Positions 14,490-23,601 of a stretch of 64,000 nucleotides of DNA are shown here, piece after piece (position 1 is the stretch's first letter; each line of letters starts with the position of its first letter). The stretch lies in contig NZ_QDFT01000002.1 of assembly GCF_003075375.1 (NCBI RefSeq), forward strand, positions 1 through 64,000. The letters are read 5' to 3'. The position numbers and the translations under genes were made by a program. The stretch is from Microbacterium testaceum (lineage in GTDB: Bacteria > Actinomycetota > Actinomycetes > Actinomycetales > Microbacteriaceae). Below the pieces are notes generated by a model that was not told the DNA's origin, did not search any database, and was given only the letters and a program-made list of their open reading frames with translations.

Positions 14490-15785
14490 GTGACCGCCCC
14501 CCTTGCTCCACCCGTGCGCTCCCGACGTCGCGGATTCGGCACCCTCGTCCGCCTCGGCCTCGCGACGCTCGTCGCCGGGGTCGCCACGGGACTCGCCGTG
14601 CTGTTGCTGGTGTGGATCGTGCACAGCCTCGAGCACCTCGTCTGGGGTCACGAAGAGGGCCCCTTCCTCGACGGTCTCGCCTACCCCGAGGTCTGGTGGC
14701 TGCCGATCGTCACGGTCGGCGGCGCGGGCGTCGTGGCGGCGGTGGGCTGGTACCTGCTGCGCCGTTTCGGTCGCAGGATCGCCACCGTCGAGCAGGGTGT
14801 GGACGGGGCGCGGATGCCGTGGTGGGAGACCCTCGTCGACACCGTCCTGCAGGTGGGGTCGGTGGCCATGGGCGCCGCGATCGGCAAAGAGGTCGCGCCC
14901 CGCGAGCTCTCGGCCATGGCGGGGTCGAAGATCGTGCGGTGGTTCCGCCTCGACGCGCGGTGGAGCCGCATCCTCATCGCCTCGGCCGCCGGCGCGGGTC
15001 TCGGCGCGGTGTACAACGTGCCGTTGGCGGGCGCGCTCTTCGCCGTCGAGATCCTGCTGGCGCAGTTCAGTGTCGGCGCGGCCGTGGTCGCCCTGACCGT
15101 GAGCACGGTCGCGACGCTCGTCGCACGTCCGCTCGTGGGCGACGGCTCGCTCTACACGGTGGGGGCGCTCGAGGTGAACGCGTCGCTCATCGTCGCCGCC
15201 GTCCTCATCGGTCCCCTCATGGGGTGGGGGGCGACGAGCTTCTCGGCGGTGACGAAGAAGCTGTCGCGCTTCCGGCCCGAGGGCTGGAAGCTGCTGGTCG
15301 TCCTGCCGCTGACCTTCACGGCCGTCGGTGCCCTCGGCGCGGCGTTCCCCCTCCTCCTCGGAAACGGTCGGGCCCTCGCGACGGCCGGGTTCGACCTCTC
15401 GCAACCCGCCCTGCTGCTGCTCGCTCTCGCGGTGATGCGCTACGTCGCCACGGCGGTCTCTCTCGGCGCCGGCGCGATCGGCGGAACCCTCCAGCCCTCG
15501 GTCGCGATCGGTGCGGCGCTCGGAGCCGCCGCGGCGGCGGGGTGGGCCTTCGTCTGGCCCGGCGCCGACGGCACGGCGCTGGCGATCGTCGCGGCGGCGG
15601 CGTTCCTGGCATCCAATATGCGGGCCCCGTTCACCGCGATCGCGCTCATCATCGAGTTCACGAACACGGGTTTCGACCTGCTGCTGCCAATCTTCCTGGC
15701 CGTGGCGGGCTCGCTCGTCGCCTCGCGGTTGACCTCGCGCGAGAGCCTGCGCGGGTTCGCCCCGATCGACCCCGCGCGTCCGTAG
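14490..15785 (+). CDS. ClC-type chloride channel/antiporter family protein
   Basis: A 431-residue membrane protein with about ten hydrophobic segments. The family filter motif appears as GAAIGKEVAPRELSAM (the usual GREGP is GKEVAP, keeping the Glu), followed by AAGAGLGAVYNVPLAGALFAVEILL and the late GAIGGTLQPSVAIGAALGA. The early GSGIP motif is not clear, so ion selectivity is uncertain and fluoride- or proton-coupled forms are possible. TAACGT at 14478-14483 places transcription start on the GTG at 14490: another leaderless gene. Confidence 0.85.
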   Translation: MTAPLAPPVRSRRRGFGTLVRLGLATLVAGVATGLAVLLLVWIVHSLEHLVWGHEEGPFLDGLAYPEVWWLPIVTVGGAGVVAAVGWYLLRRFGRRIATVEQGVDGARMPWWETLVDTVLQVGSVAMGAAIGKEVAPRELSAMAGSKIVRWFRLDARWSRILIASAAGAGLGAVYNVPLAGALFAVEILLAQFSVGAAVVALTVSTVATLVARPLVGDGSLYTVGALEVNASLIVAAVLIGPLMGWGATSFSAVTKKLSRFRPEGWKLLVVLPLTFTAVGALGAAFPLLLGNGRALATAGFDLSQPALLLLALAVMRYVATAVSLGAGAIGGTLQPSVAIGAALGAAAAAGWAFVWPGADGTALAIVAAAAFLASNMRAPFTAIALIIEFTNTGFDLLLPIFLAVAGSLVASRLTSRESLRGFAPIDPARP

Positions 15786-15832
15786 CGGACGGGTGCGCGG
15801 GATCGGCGCGCGCCTCGCCCTAGGCTCGACGG

Positions 15833-16441
15833 GTGATCGAGTGGATTCTGGCCGAGTGGACGCAGATCCTGGGTTTCGCGACGGGGGCCGCCTGCGTCCT
15901 CCTGGCGGCCCGGCGCAACGTGTGGACGTACCCGATCGGCATCGCCAACAACCTCGTCTTCCTCGCGGTCTTCGTGCCCGCGGGGCTCTATGCGAGCGCC
16001 GCACTGCAGATCGTTTACCTGGTGCTCGGCGTGCACGGCTGGCTGCGGTGGACGCGCGGCGTCGAACACGACCGGGAGTACGTCGCGCGCACGCCCCGTC
16101 GCGTCGTCCCCTGGCTGGTCGTCGCGGCCCTCGCGGGCACCGCCGTGCTGACCGTGGTCCTCACGGTCTTCACCGATTCGCAGGTCGCTCTCGCGGACGC
16201 CGCGACGACCTCGGCGAGTCTCGTGGCGCAGTACATGCTGAACCGCAAATGGATCGAGAACTGGTGGGTCTGGATCGGCGTCGACGTCGCCTTCGTCGCG
16301 CTGTCGATCGCGACCGGGTTGTGGATCATCGCCGCCCTCTACGCCCTGTTCGTCGTGCTCTGCGTCGGTGGTCTGCGCTCGTGGCGCCGCGTGGAACGCG
16401 AGTCGACGGATGCCGGGATCCCGGCCGACGCGCGTGCCTGA
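15833..16441 (+). CDS. pnuC: nicotinamide riboside transporter PnuC
   Basis: A 202-residue membrane protein with about seven hydrophobic helices. WTQILGFATGAACVLLAARRNVWTYPIGIANNLVF is typical of PnuC (WPxGixxN substrate site), as are LYASAALQIVYLVLGVHGWLRW and YMLNRKWIENWWVWIGVDV. It imports nicotinamide riboside by facilitated diffusion, with trapping by the kinase encoded next door. TAGGCT (15821-15826) sits 6 bases before GTG 15833, so the transcript is leaderless. It overlaps nadR by 8 bases. Confidence 0.93.
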   Translation: MIEWILAEWTQILGFATGAACVLLAARRNVWTYPIGIANNLVFLAVFVPAGLYASAALQIVYLVLGVHGWLRWTRGVEHDREYVARTPRRVVPWLVVAALAGTAVLTVVLTVFTDSQVALADAATTSASLVAQYMLNRKWIENWWVWIGVDVAFVALSIATGLWIIAALYALFVVLCVGGLRSWRRVERESTDAGIPADARA

Positions 16442-17504
16442 GCGCCGGTACCGCCACGGGGTGGTGGTCGGCAAGTTCTACCCCCTGCACGTGGGTCACG
16501 ACCATCTCATCCGCTCGGCGGTGCGCGCGTGCGAGCGCGTGACGGTCGAGGTGATCGCGGCATCCGTCGAGTCCATCCCGCTCGAGCGGCGGGCCGCCTG
16601 GGTGCGGGAGAACCACCCGACCGTGCGCGTGGTCGACCTGCTCGACGACACCCCGGTCGATTTCGCCTCCGACACCGCGTGGCAGGCGCATACCGCGACC
16701 ATCGCCGGTCTCGTCGACGAGCCGGTCGACGTCGTCTTCACCTCCGACGAGTACGGGGCCGAGCTGGCGCGCCGTCTCGGTGCCGCGTGGGAGCAGGTCG
16801 ATCCGGGCCGGCGGCTCAACCCGGTGTCGGGCACGGCGATCCGCGCGGATCCGGACGCCCACTGGCACGAGCTCTCGCCCGCGGTGCGTGCCGATCTGAT
16901 CGCCCGCGTGGTCGTCCTCGGAGCCGAATCGACCGGGTCGACCACGCTCGCCGAGGCGCTCGCCGCCGAACTCGGCACGCTGTGGGTCCCCGAGTACGGC
17001 CGCGAGTTGAGCGTGACGCGCGAGGGCGGACTGGACGCTCCGTGGCGCAGCGACGAGTTCGACCTCGTCGTCGACCGTCAGATCGCGTGGGAACGGGATG
17101 CCGCGCGCCGCGCCCCGCGACCGGTGCTGGTGTGCGACACGGACGTGCTCGCCACGGCGCTGTGGCACGAACGCTACGTGGGCTCTCCGGCGCCGCGGAT
17201 CCTCGCGCGGGCCGCCGCTCACCGCCCCGCGCTGTACATCCTCACCGGAGACGAGATCCCCTTCGTCCAGGACGGGATGCGCGACGGCGAGCACATCCGC
17301 GCGGGGATGCAGGAACGCTTCCGCGAGGTGCTCGCGGCCCAGCCCGTGCCGTGGTTCGAGGTGCGCGGCTCGGTCGCCGAGCGGGTGGCATCCGCTCTGC
17401 CCGCCATCCGTCGGGCGGTGGCGGACGCGAGCTCGTTCGCGGCCCCGATGGAGGGGCGGCCGTACGCCGAGCAGCAGGAGCTGCAGCGGCGGGCGGCCGG
17501 TTAG
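16434..17504 (+). CDS. nadR: NadR-type bifunctional NMN adenylyltransferase / nicotinamide riboside kinase
   Basis: About 356 residues. The N-terminal nucleotidyltransferase has GKFYPLHVGHDHLI (HxGH motif) and a late LNPVSGTAIRADP. The C-terminal kinase has the P-loop-like GAESTGSTTLAEAL at about residue 160, where the usual Lys is Ser, and later VLVCDTDVLATALWHERY and LYILTGDEIPFVQDGMRDG. Together with PnuC it makes NAD from imported nicotinamide riboside: NR to NMN to NAD. GTG at 16434, overlapping the pnuC stop, is chosen because it starts just before the GKFYPLH motif; ATG at 16410 is possible. No N-terminal DNA-binding domain, unlike the enteric NadR. Confidence 0.88.
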   Translation: MPERRYRHGVVVGKFYPLHVGHDHLIRSAVRACERVTVEVIAASVESIPLERRAAWVRENHPTVRVVDLLDDTPVDFASDTAWQAHTATIAGLVDEPVDVVFTSDEYGAELARRLGAAWEQVDPGRRLNPVSGTAIRADPDAHWHELSPAVRADLIARVVVLGAESTGSTTLAEALAAELGTLWVPEYGRELSVTREGGLDAPWRSDEFDLVVDRQIAWERDAARRAPRPVLVCDTDVLATALWHERYVGSPAPRILARAAAHRPALYILTGDEIPFVQDGMRDGEHIRAGMQERFREVLAAQPVPWFEVRGSVAERVASALPAIRRAVADASSFAAPMEGRPYAEQQELQRRAAG

Positions 17505-17513
17505 GCTGGCGCG

Positions 17514-19085
17514 ATGGCGGACCGCTGGCACAGGCTCTCGCAGTCACCCACCACCTCGGGCGTCGTCGACGGGGTCGCCCCGCTCACCGCGGAGGATCTG
17601 TTCCGCTCGCCGCCGGACGCGTCGGCCGTGCCCCTCGACGAGAAGCTGCGGCAGACCTACTACTGGATCGTCAACCGCGCCGTCATCTCGCCCTACTACG
17701 ACGTCGAGTTCTCGAGCGGGGCGCCGTTGGCCTTCACCCTGGGCGATGCCGGGGCCGAGCTGACCCTGCCGAGCGAACCGTCGTTCTCGTCGAACGTGCT
17801 GCTGCCGCTGTTGAGCTTCGCCGTCGGCGGGAGGTGTCTGCTCATCGGCGGTCCGGGGCGTGGCAAAACGACCGTCGCCGTGCTCATGGGGGTCCTGTCG
17901 GGGTCGACGCCCGACGACGTGCGGCGCGGCGTGCAGCAGGGTCAGCCGCAGCTCACGATCAGCGATCTGGTCGGCATCCCCCTTCCCCGCGACCTGATGA
18001 ACGCGTCGAGTCTCGCCGAGGTGGGCGTCGCGTGGCGCGACTGGCTCTCGCGACCGGTGAAGATCGTCGACGAATACAACCGCATCCCCACCAAGACCCA
18101 GTCGGCGCTGCTGACGATGGTGGCCGAGGGGTACGTCGAGAGTCACGACCAGATGCGGCGCACCGCCCCGGCGGAGGGCGTCGAGAGCTGGTTCTTCACC
18201 GCCAACGACGACGCGGGCGGCGGGACCTTCCCGGTCATCCAGGCGCTGCGCGACCGCATGGACGTGACGGTGCCGGCGGCGGGCTTCAACAGTCGGTTCC
18301 TCGACGAGCTCATCACGCGCGTCGAGGCGGGCGAGAAGCCCGAAGAGCACGTTCCGGCCGAGCTGGTTTTCGGCCCCGACGAGCAGACCGCGATGCGAGC
18401 GGCGATCCGGGCGGTGCCGGTGCCGGCCGAGGTGCGACGACGCCTGGAGTTCTTCCTCAGCCACTTCGAGTTCGTCCAGGGCGGGGGGCGCCGGTTCGAG
18501 TACCGCACGAAGGACACCGTGACCACCGCGGGCGGGCGCGTGGCCGAGACCATCGAGGCGAATTCCGGAGCGGATCTGATGGCCGATCTCGGCGCGCAGA
18601 CGTTGAACGGTCTGTCGGTGCGGGCGCTGCAGACCCTCATCGTCTACGCAAAGGCCGTGGCGTGGTTCCGGGGGCGCGACGCGGTCTCGCTCGCCGACGT
18701 CGCGGCGATGGTGCCCTTCGTCCTGCGCGGAAAACTCCTGCCCAACCCCACGCACCCGCGATTCGACGTGGGCGTCGAGCGCGAGTTGTCGACCGACACG
18801 ATGAGCTGGCTGAGCGACGTCTTCGCCGAGTCGTGCCGTCAGTACGACGCCCTCGGCCGGGGCGCCGAGGATCCGGTGCGCGACCTGTTGACGCAGCTGG
18901 ATGCCGGCCTCGACGGGGTCTCGGCGGTCGAGGCGTCGCGCCGGCTGACCTCGATCGAGGCGCGTCTGCGCGCGATGTCGACGACGGGCAAGCTCTACGG
19001 CCGCGACTTCGACGACCTCACCGCCCTGAAGTACCTGCACCAGCGCTACACCGCCTACCTTCGGTGGGTCGAGGGGCGCGCGTGA
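17514..19085 (+). CDS. MoxR/CbbQ-like AAA family ATPase, first gene of a five-gene operon
   Basis: A 523-residue protein. Walker A is GGPGRGKTTVAV (residues 112-123) and Walker B PVKIVDEYNRIP (about 181-192), with a sensor-like WFFTANDD (about 229). The pore and lid region (VRALQTLIVYAKAVAWFRGRDAVSLADV) resembles MoxR ATPases, which work as chaperones with vWA partners. A ~95-residue N-terminal extension has no match I know. Transcription probably starts on the ATG itself (TAGGCT at 17502-17507). It overlaps the next gene by GTGA. Downstream come a zincin-vWA protein and an adenylating enzyme, so the set looks like one machine. Confidence 0.85.
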   Translation: MADRWHRLSQSPTTSGVVDGVAPLTAEDLFRSPPDASAVPLDEKLRQTYYWIVNRAVISPYYDVEFSSGAPLAFTLGDAGAELTLPSEPSFSSNVLLPLLSFAVGGRCLLIGGPGRGKTTVAVLMGVLSGSTPDDVRRGVQQGQPQLTISDLVGIPLPRDLMNASSLAEVGVAWRDWLSRPVKIVDEYNRIPTKTQSALLTMVAEGYVESHDQMRRTAPAEGVESWFFTANDDAGGGTFPVIQALRDRMDVTVPAAGFNSRFLDELITRVEAGEKPEEHVPAELVFGPDEQTAMRAAIRAVPVPAEVRRRLEFFLSHFEFVQGGGRRFEYRTKDTVTTAGGRVAETIEANSGADLMADLGAQTLNGLSVRALQTLIVYAKAVAWFRGRDAVSLADVAAMVPFVLRGKLLPNPTHPRFDVGVERELSTDTMSWLSDVFAESCRQYDALGRGAEDPVRDLLTQLDAGLDGVSAVEASRRLTSIEARLRAMSTTGKLYGRDFDDLTALKYLHQRYTAYLRWVEGRA

Positions 19086-19735
19086 TCCGTCGCCCCGGTC
19101 ATCAGGCCGACGTGGAGCCCCCGCGCGGCGTGCCGACGCCGGTGCCCGGTCTCGACCTCGACCGCGCCGCGACCGCGGTGGTGGCGGCGGGTGGATCGGC
19201 GGCTCGCTTTGGGCACGCGCTCGCCGCCGGGCAGGCGCAGCTCGCCGCCGACGCACCCGTCGACCTCGTCGTGACGCTCGCCGGGATCGCCGGGTGGCGC
19301 GCGGGCGTCCTGGGGCTGCGCGACGACGCGCTGGCCCGCATCGTCGACGTCCCGCCACCGGCCGCGGCGGCCGCGCTCGGTCTCGCCGAGGCGGATCTGC
19401 GGGCCTTCACCGACCGTCAGCGGATCGATCGGTTCTGGTGGCCCGGCCGCACGGCGAGCCGCGGGTACGTGTGCGCGATCGGCGGCTTCGCGGGCTTCGG
19501 CGGCGCGTGGACGGCGCCCCCGGCCGATGCCCGGTCGCTCGCCGAGCCGGGCGCCTTCGCCGTGCGCACCGCGCGACGGTGGTGGCGAGTCGACGCCGAT
19601 GTCTGGGGGTCGAGGCTGACGGAGCTCCCCGCGGAGCCGACCGCCGCCGCGCCCCGGGGCGGTGGGGCCACGGCATCCCTCGTCACCTTCTCGGAGTCCT
19701 ACCTGGCCGGGGTCCACGTGGCGGAGTCCGCGTGA
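19082..19735 (+). CDS. unknown protein of the MoxR-vWA operon, 217 aa
   Basis: Starts at GTG 19082 overlapping the ATPase stop (GTGA) and ends overlapping the next start the same way. It is Ala-rich in the first half (DLDRAATAVVAAGGSAARFGHALAAG) with a central aromatic segment RIDRFWWPGRTASRGYVC and a Trp-rich ARRWWRVDADVWGSRL. No domain recognised, no signal peptide or membrane helix. The tight coupling implies it functions with the ATPase and the zincin-vWA protein. Confidence 0.8.
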   Translation: MIRRPGHQADVEPPRGVPTPVPGLDLDRAATAVVAAGGSAARFGHALAAGQAQLAADAPVDLVVTLAGIAGWRAGVLGLRDDALARIVDVPPPAAAAALGLAEADLRAFTDRQRIDRFWWPGRTASRGYVCAIGGFAGFGGAWTAPPADARSLAEPGAFAVRTARRWWRVDADVWGSRLTELPAEPTAAAPRGGGATASLVTFSESYLAGVHVAESA

Positions 19736-21549
19736 AGACGATGCCGCTCGCCGGGGACGACCGCCGCGCGTGGGAGAGCGCCCAGCAGCTGTGGGGCGTG
19801 CGGATGCACGACGCCACCCTGCGACCGGGCGCGGGGAGGGAGCACGGCGCACCCGCGTGGTTCACCTTTCCCCCGCAGATCGTCGTGGACCCGCGGATGG
19901 TCGCCGACCTCGGCGGCGCGGACGAGCTCGAGAGCGTCTTCGCGCACGAGCTCGGCCATCACGCCCTCGCCCCCGGCACACGGTTGGATGCGCTGAAGAT
20001 CCGCCACCAGTTGGCGCGCACCCTCGTCGCCGCCGGAGCCACGTCGCTGCGCGACGACGACCTCGCGATGCTGGCGAACCTGTGGACCGATCTGCTCGTG
20101 AACGCGCGGGTGGCACTGCTGCAGCGGCGGCGGGACGGCCCCGGCGAACCGGGGATCACGCGGCTGTCGCGCTCGCTCTTCCGCGCCTCGCGCGACACGG
20201 GAGGGCGGCTGTGGTGGGTGTACCTGCGCACGTATGAGCTGCTGTGGAACCTGCCCCCGGGCACGCTCTGCGCGGTCCAGCCGCCGCCCGCGCCGCGGCT
20301 GCCGCAACCGAGGCGGGCCGACGTCGAGGCCTCGGAGCCGTACCGCCGCCGGGCCGACGACAGAGTGCGCGCCGCGCGGGTCGAGGCCGAGCGCGTGGCG
20401 CGGGAACTGGCCGAGGCGACGATCACGCGCCCCGTCCTGGACGCCGACCTCCTCGCCGAGCTCGTGCGGACCTTCGCGGGCGACGCGGTGTCGGGGGCGC
20501 TGCGGTTCGGTGTGCTGATGGCGCCCTACGTCGTCGCTGATCGCGCGACGCTCGAGCGCATGCCGAGCGGGGTGTGCGCGGCCGACGATTCCCCGCCCGG
20601 CGGGTCGGAGCTCGGGAGGGTGCTGGCCGATCGCAGACTGCACGAACCGCTCCCCGCGCGCGAGATGCCCGGGCGCGGGCCCGCGAGCGGCGTCACGCGT
20701 TCGGACGGGGGTGGGGCGGGACAGGCCCTGGGGATCGCCGAGACCCTCGAGCTCTACGATGCAGCGGACCAGGATGCCGTGCTCGCCGCGTGGTACCGCT
20801 CCGAGGCCGCGCGGTGGGTGCGTCCGCTGACGCGGCGCGCTCCGTCGACGCCGTCCGAGGAGCTGCCCGGACCGGTCGAGACGTGGGAGACGGGCGACGA
20901 TCTGGCCGACCTCGACTGGCCGGCGACGCTCCGAGCCGGGGGAGTCGTGGTGCCGGGGATCACGACGCGGCGCCGCTCCTTCCTCGCCGACGAGCCGCTG
21001 CCGCGCGAGACGAGCATCACGCTCGACCTGTACATCGACTCGTCCGGCTCGATGCCGGACCCGCAGACCGGCTCGCCCGCGGTGCTCGCCGGCACCATCC
21101 TCGCGCTGTCGATCCTGCGGGGCGGGGGTCGCGTCCGCGTCGCGAGCTTCTCGGGGCCCGGCCAGGTGGGGGGCAGCGAGGACTTCTCGCGCGACCCGGT
21201 CCGCGTGGTGCGCGATCTCGCCCTGTTCTTCGGCGGAGGGACGACGTTCCCCCTCGATCTGCTCGAGCGTCGCTCGCTCGGGAGGCAACCGGCCACTCGG
21301 GAACGCCGCCATCTGGTCGTCCTGTCGGACGACGGGCTCGTGTCGATGTTCGGCGAGGGCGATCCCGATCGAGCCGGGGTCGCCGCGCAGGTGCGCGCGA
21401 CGCTGTCGACGGGCACTCTCGTCGTCCTCGACAGCTCGCGGCAGGTGGAACCCCTCGCCCGGGCGGCGGGGTACGACCTGCTGTACATCGAATCGATGGA
21501 CGACGCCCCCCGGGCGTGCGCCGAGCTGGCGGAGGTGCTCAATGGCTGA
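19732..21549 (+). CDS. zincin-like metallopeptidase fused to vWA domain
   Basis: A 605-residue protein. The N-terminal part has VFAHELGHHALAPG (HELGH at residues 72-76), a zincin HExxH motif. The C-terminal part is a von Willebrand A domain with the MIDAS motif LYIDSSGSMPD (residues 434-444), the Thr-bearing GGGTTFP and a third LSDDGLVSMF. This arrangement resembles DUF2201-type putative metallopeptidase plus vWA proteins that pair with MoxR ATPases. Between the two lies a charged linker of about 200 residues. GTG start at 19732 overlaps the previous stop. Likely client or adaptor of the ATPase; protease activity is inferred from the motif only. Confidence 0.82.
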   Translation: MKTMPLAGDDRRAWESAQQLWGVRMHDATLRPGAGREHGAPAWFTFPPQIVVDPRMVADLGGADELESVFAHELGHHALAPGTRLDALKIRHQLARTLVAAGATSLRDDDLAMLANLWTDLLVNARVALLQRRRDGPGEPGITRLSRSLFRASRDTGGRLWWVYLRTYELLWNLPPGTLCAVQPPPAPRLPQPRRADVEASEPYRRRADDRVRAARVEAERVARELAEATITRPVLDADLLAELVRTFAGDAVSGALRFGVLMAPYVVADRATLERMPSGVCAADDSPPGGSELGRVLADRRLHEPLPAREMPGRGPASGVTRSDGGGAGQALGIAETLELYDAADQDAVLAAWYRSEAARWVRPLTRRAPSTPSEELPGPVETWETGDDLADLDWPATLRAGGVVVPGITTRRRSFLADEPLPRETSITLDLYIDSSGSMPDPQTGSPAVLAGTILALSILRGGGRVRVASFSGPGQVGGSEDFSRDPVRVVRDLALFFGGGTTFPLDLLERRSLGRQPATRERRHLVVLSDDGLVSMFGEGDPDRAGVAAQVRATLSTGTLVVLDSSRQVEPLARAAGYDLLYIESMDDAPRACAELAEVLNG

Positions 21550-22150
21550 CGCCGACGAACTCCTGCGGGTGTGGTCGACCCTCGCGCCCCCCGAGGCCGA
21601 GGCCTGGGCGCTCGCGAGCCCCGGCCCGGCGCTCGACGCGGTCGCCGTCCGACTGTCGAGCGTGCCGCGCCCGTTCCTCGACGACGAGGTCTCCCTCGCG
21701 GCCCTGTCGGGCGATGTGATCGGGGCGGTCTGCGCCTCGGCCGCCCACGCGGACGACCCGCGCGTGCGCCGCGGGGCGGCGATCGGTCTGTGGTTGCTGG
21801 CCAGCGAACAACTCGTCGAGCCGTTCCGACCGTCGCCGGCCGGTCCGCGGGCGATGCGCGCCGTCGACGCGTTGGCGCTCCGGCTCGCACCGGTGGTGGA
21901 CCCGCTCGACTGGTTGTCCGACGACGAACGGCGAGAGGAGGCCGCGCGCACCTTCCTGCTGTGGGCGGGGTTCCTGCCCGCGGGTGAGGACCGTTCGACC
22001 GCGCAGGCGCTGTGGCAGGCGCGGGACTCCCTGCGCCGTAGCAGCGCCCTCGCCGAGGCCTACGCGGCGCACGAGCACCGTGCCGAGATCGCCCGGCGTC
22101 TCGCGGAGGCCCGAGCCAGAGAGGCTGCGGCGAGGTACTCGAGTGAATGA
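21542..22150 (+). CDS. unknown helical protein of the MoxR-vWA operon, 202 aa
   Basis: ATG at 21542 overlaps the end of the zincin-vWA gene by 8 bases. The protein appears all-alpha, with regions such as LAALSGDVIGAVCASAAHA and MRAVDALALRLAPVVDPLDWLSDDERREEAARTFLLWAGF, and ends in a charged likely coiled coil (EHRAEIARRLAEARAREAAARY). No family recognised. Its stop overlaps the next start. Confidence 0.8.
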   Translation: MADADELLRVWSTLAPPEAEAWALASPGPALDAVAVRLSSVPRPFLDDEVSLAALSGDVIGAVCASAAHADDPRVRRGAAIGLWLLASEQLVEPFRPSPAGPRAMRAVDALALRLAPVVDPLDWLSDDERREEAARTFLLWAGFLPAGEDRSTAQALWQARDSLRRSSALAEAYAAHEHRAEIARRLAEARAREAAARYSSE

Positions 22151-23555
22151 CCACGGCACGTCGGCGCTGCCCGACCGCGACGGGACGACGGCGACCCACG
22201 ATCCTGACGACCCTCTCGCGCTGGGGGAGTACCGCCCGGGTGCGACGGCGGTGCTGACGGATGCCGAACGCTGGCCGACCCTGGACGCCGCGGCCGCGGC
22301 CCGCCTGGACCGCTGGCGGTCCCACCCCGCCGCTCCCGCGTGGGTGCACGCGACCGGCGACCGGCTGACGGCGGAGGCGGTCGAACGGACGCGCCGGCCG
22401 CTGCCGCTCGCGGGGTGGATGGACGAGCATCTCGCCATCGCCCGGAGGCTGCCGTTCTACCGGGGGATGACGGGCCTGGAGTCCCTGGCGGATTTCCCCC
22501 TCATCGGTCGGTCCGACCTCGTGAGCGACGTCTCGGCGTTCGTCCCCCTCGACGCCGACCTCGACCGCTTGCTCCACGGCACGAGCTCGGGCTCCACCGG
22601 GGCGGCGCTCGTCATCCCCGACGACGTCGAAGAGGTCGCGCGGGGGTTCCATCTGCTCGTCGATCTCGTCCGCCGCGCCGGGGTCGAGTGGCGCCCGGAC
22701 GCGGAGAGGATGGCCCTGGTGTGGGTGCTGCAGCAGCGTCAGGCGTTCACCTACGTCTCGGTGATCAGCGGGTTCGCGCACCGAGCCATGGCCCGGGTGA
22801 ATCTCGACGAGCGTGCCTGGCGGGTGGCATCCGACCGCTCCCTCTTCCTCGCCGACGCCGATCCGCAGGTGATCTCGGGAAACCCGACGAGCCTGGCCGA
22901 GCTGCTGCGCGACGACCTGCGCTCCATCGTGCGTCCGCTCGCGCTCTTCTCGGGCGCGATGGCCCTGGCGGCGCCGCTGCGCGCTGAGCTCGAGGCCGCC
23001 TTCGCGTGCCCGGTGATCGACGTCTACGGTCTGCACGAGACGCGGCCGATCGCGGCGCGCACCGACGACGGTCCGTTCCGCGTGCTGGATCGCCGGGTCC
23101 ATGTCGAGGTCGTGGATGCCGCGGGGCGGCCGCTGCCCGAGGGCGGCGTCGGAGAGCTCGTCGTGACGGCGGGCGAGAACCCCCTGCTGCCCCTGGTCCG
23201 CTATCGCACGGGAGACGTCGGGCGCCTGGTGCGGCTCGCAGACGGAGCGGTGGGCATCGCCGACCTCGAGGGCCGCGAGCACACCGAGTTCGTCACCGGG
23301 GCGGGAGGCCGCATCCCCTCGGTCGATCTCACGCAGCAACTGCAGACGTACGGCGCACGCGGCTGGGCCGTCGTGCAGGCCCCCGACGGTGCGGTCGAGG
23401 TCACGATCGCGGGGGGCGATGCCGCCCGGGTGCGGCGGGCGCTGCAGGCGCTGCTCGATCAGCGGGTCGTCGTCACCCGCGTCGAGCGGCTGATTGACCT
23501 GGGTGAGGGCAAGCCCCGGCGGTTCGTCTCGCACGCGGCCCCGCGGCCCGCATGA
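22143..23555 (+). CDS. phenylacetate-CoA ligase (PaaK/CapK)-like AMP-forming enzyme
   Basis: A 470-residue ANL-superfamily enzyme in the PaaK/CapK branch. HGTSSGSTGAALVIP (about residues 145-159) is the ATP phosphate loop, VYGLHETRPIA the adenine and Mg site, and LPLVRYRTGDVGRLV the segment with the conserved Asp. CapK-type relatives activate carboxylates in polysaccharide or antibiotic pathways; here no such genes are near. As fifth gene of an operon with a MoxR ATPase and a metallopeptidase-vWA protein its acyl substrate may be a protein or peptide tag, which is speculation. GTG start at 22143 overlaps the previous stop by 8 bases. Confidence 0.8.
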   Translation: MNDHGTSALPDRDGTTATHDPDDPLALGEYRPGATAVLTDAERWPTLDAAAAARLDRWRSHPAAPAWVHATGDRLTAEAVERTRRPLPLAGWMDEHLAIARRLPFYRGMTGLESLADFPLIGRSDLVSDVSAFVPLDADLDRLLHGTSSGSTGAALVIPDDVEEVARGFHLLVDLVRRAGVEWRPDAERMALVWVLQQRQAFTYVSVISGFAHRAMARVNLDERAWRVASDRSLFLADADPQVISGNPTSLAELLRDDLRSIVRPLALFSGAMALAAPLRAELEAAFACPVIDVYGLHETRPIAARTDDGPFRVLDRRVHVEVVDAAGRPLPEGGVGELVVTAGENPLLPLVRYRTGDVGRLVRLADGAVGIADLEGREHTEFVTGAGGRIPSVDLTQQLQTYGARGWAVVQAPDGAVEVTIAGGDAARVRRALQALLDQRVVVTRVERLIDLGEGKPRRFVSHAAPRPA

Positions 23556-23556
23556 C

Positions 23557-23590
23557 GCGAGCCCCCTCCCGTAGCGGGGAGGGGGCTCGC
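23557..23590. terminator. bidirectional hairpin between the ligase gene and aceB
   Basis: Stem GCGAGCCCCCTCCC / GGGAGGGGGCTCGC with a short loop, placed 1 bp after the ligase stop and 12 bp from the aceB stop; both convergent genes can use it. Confidence 0.8.
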
Positions 23591-23601
23591 GCCGGCACCC
23601 C

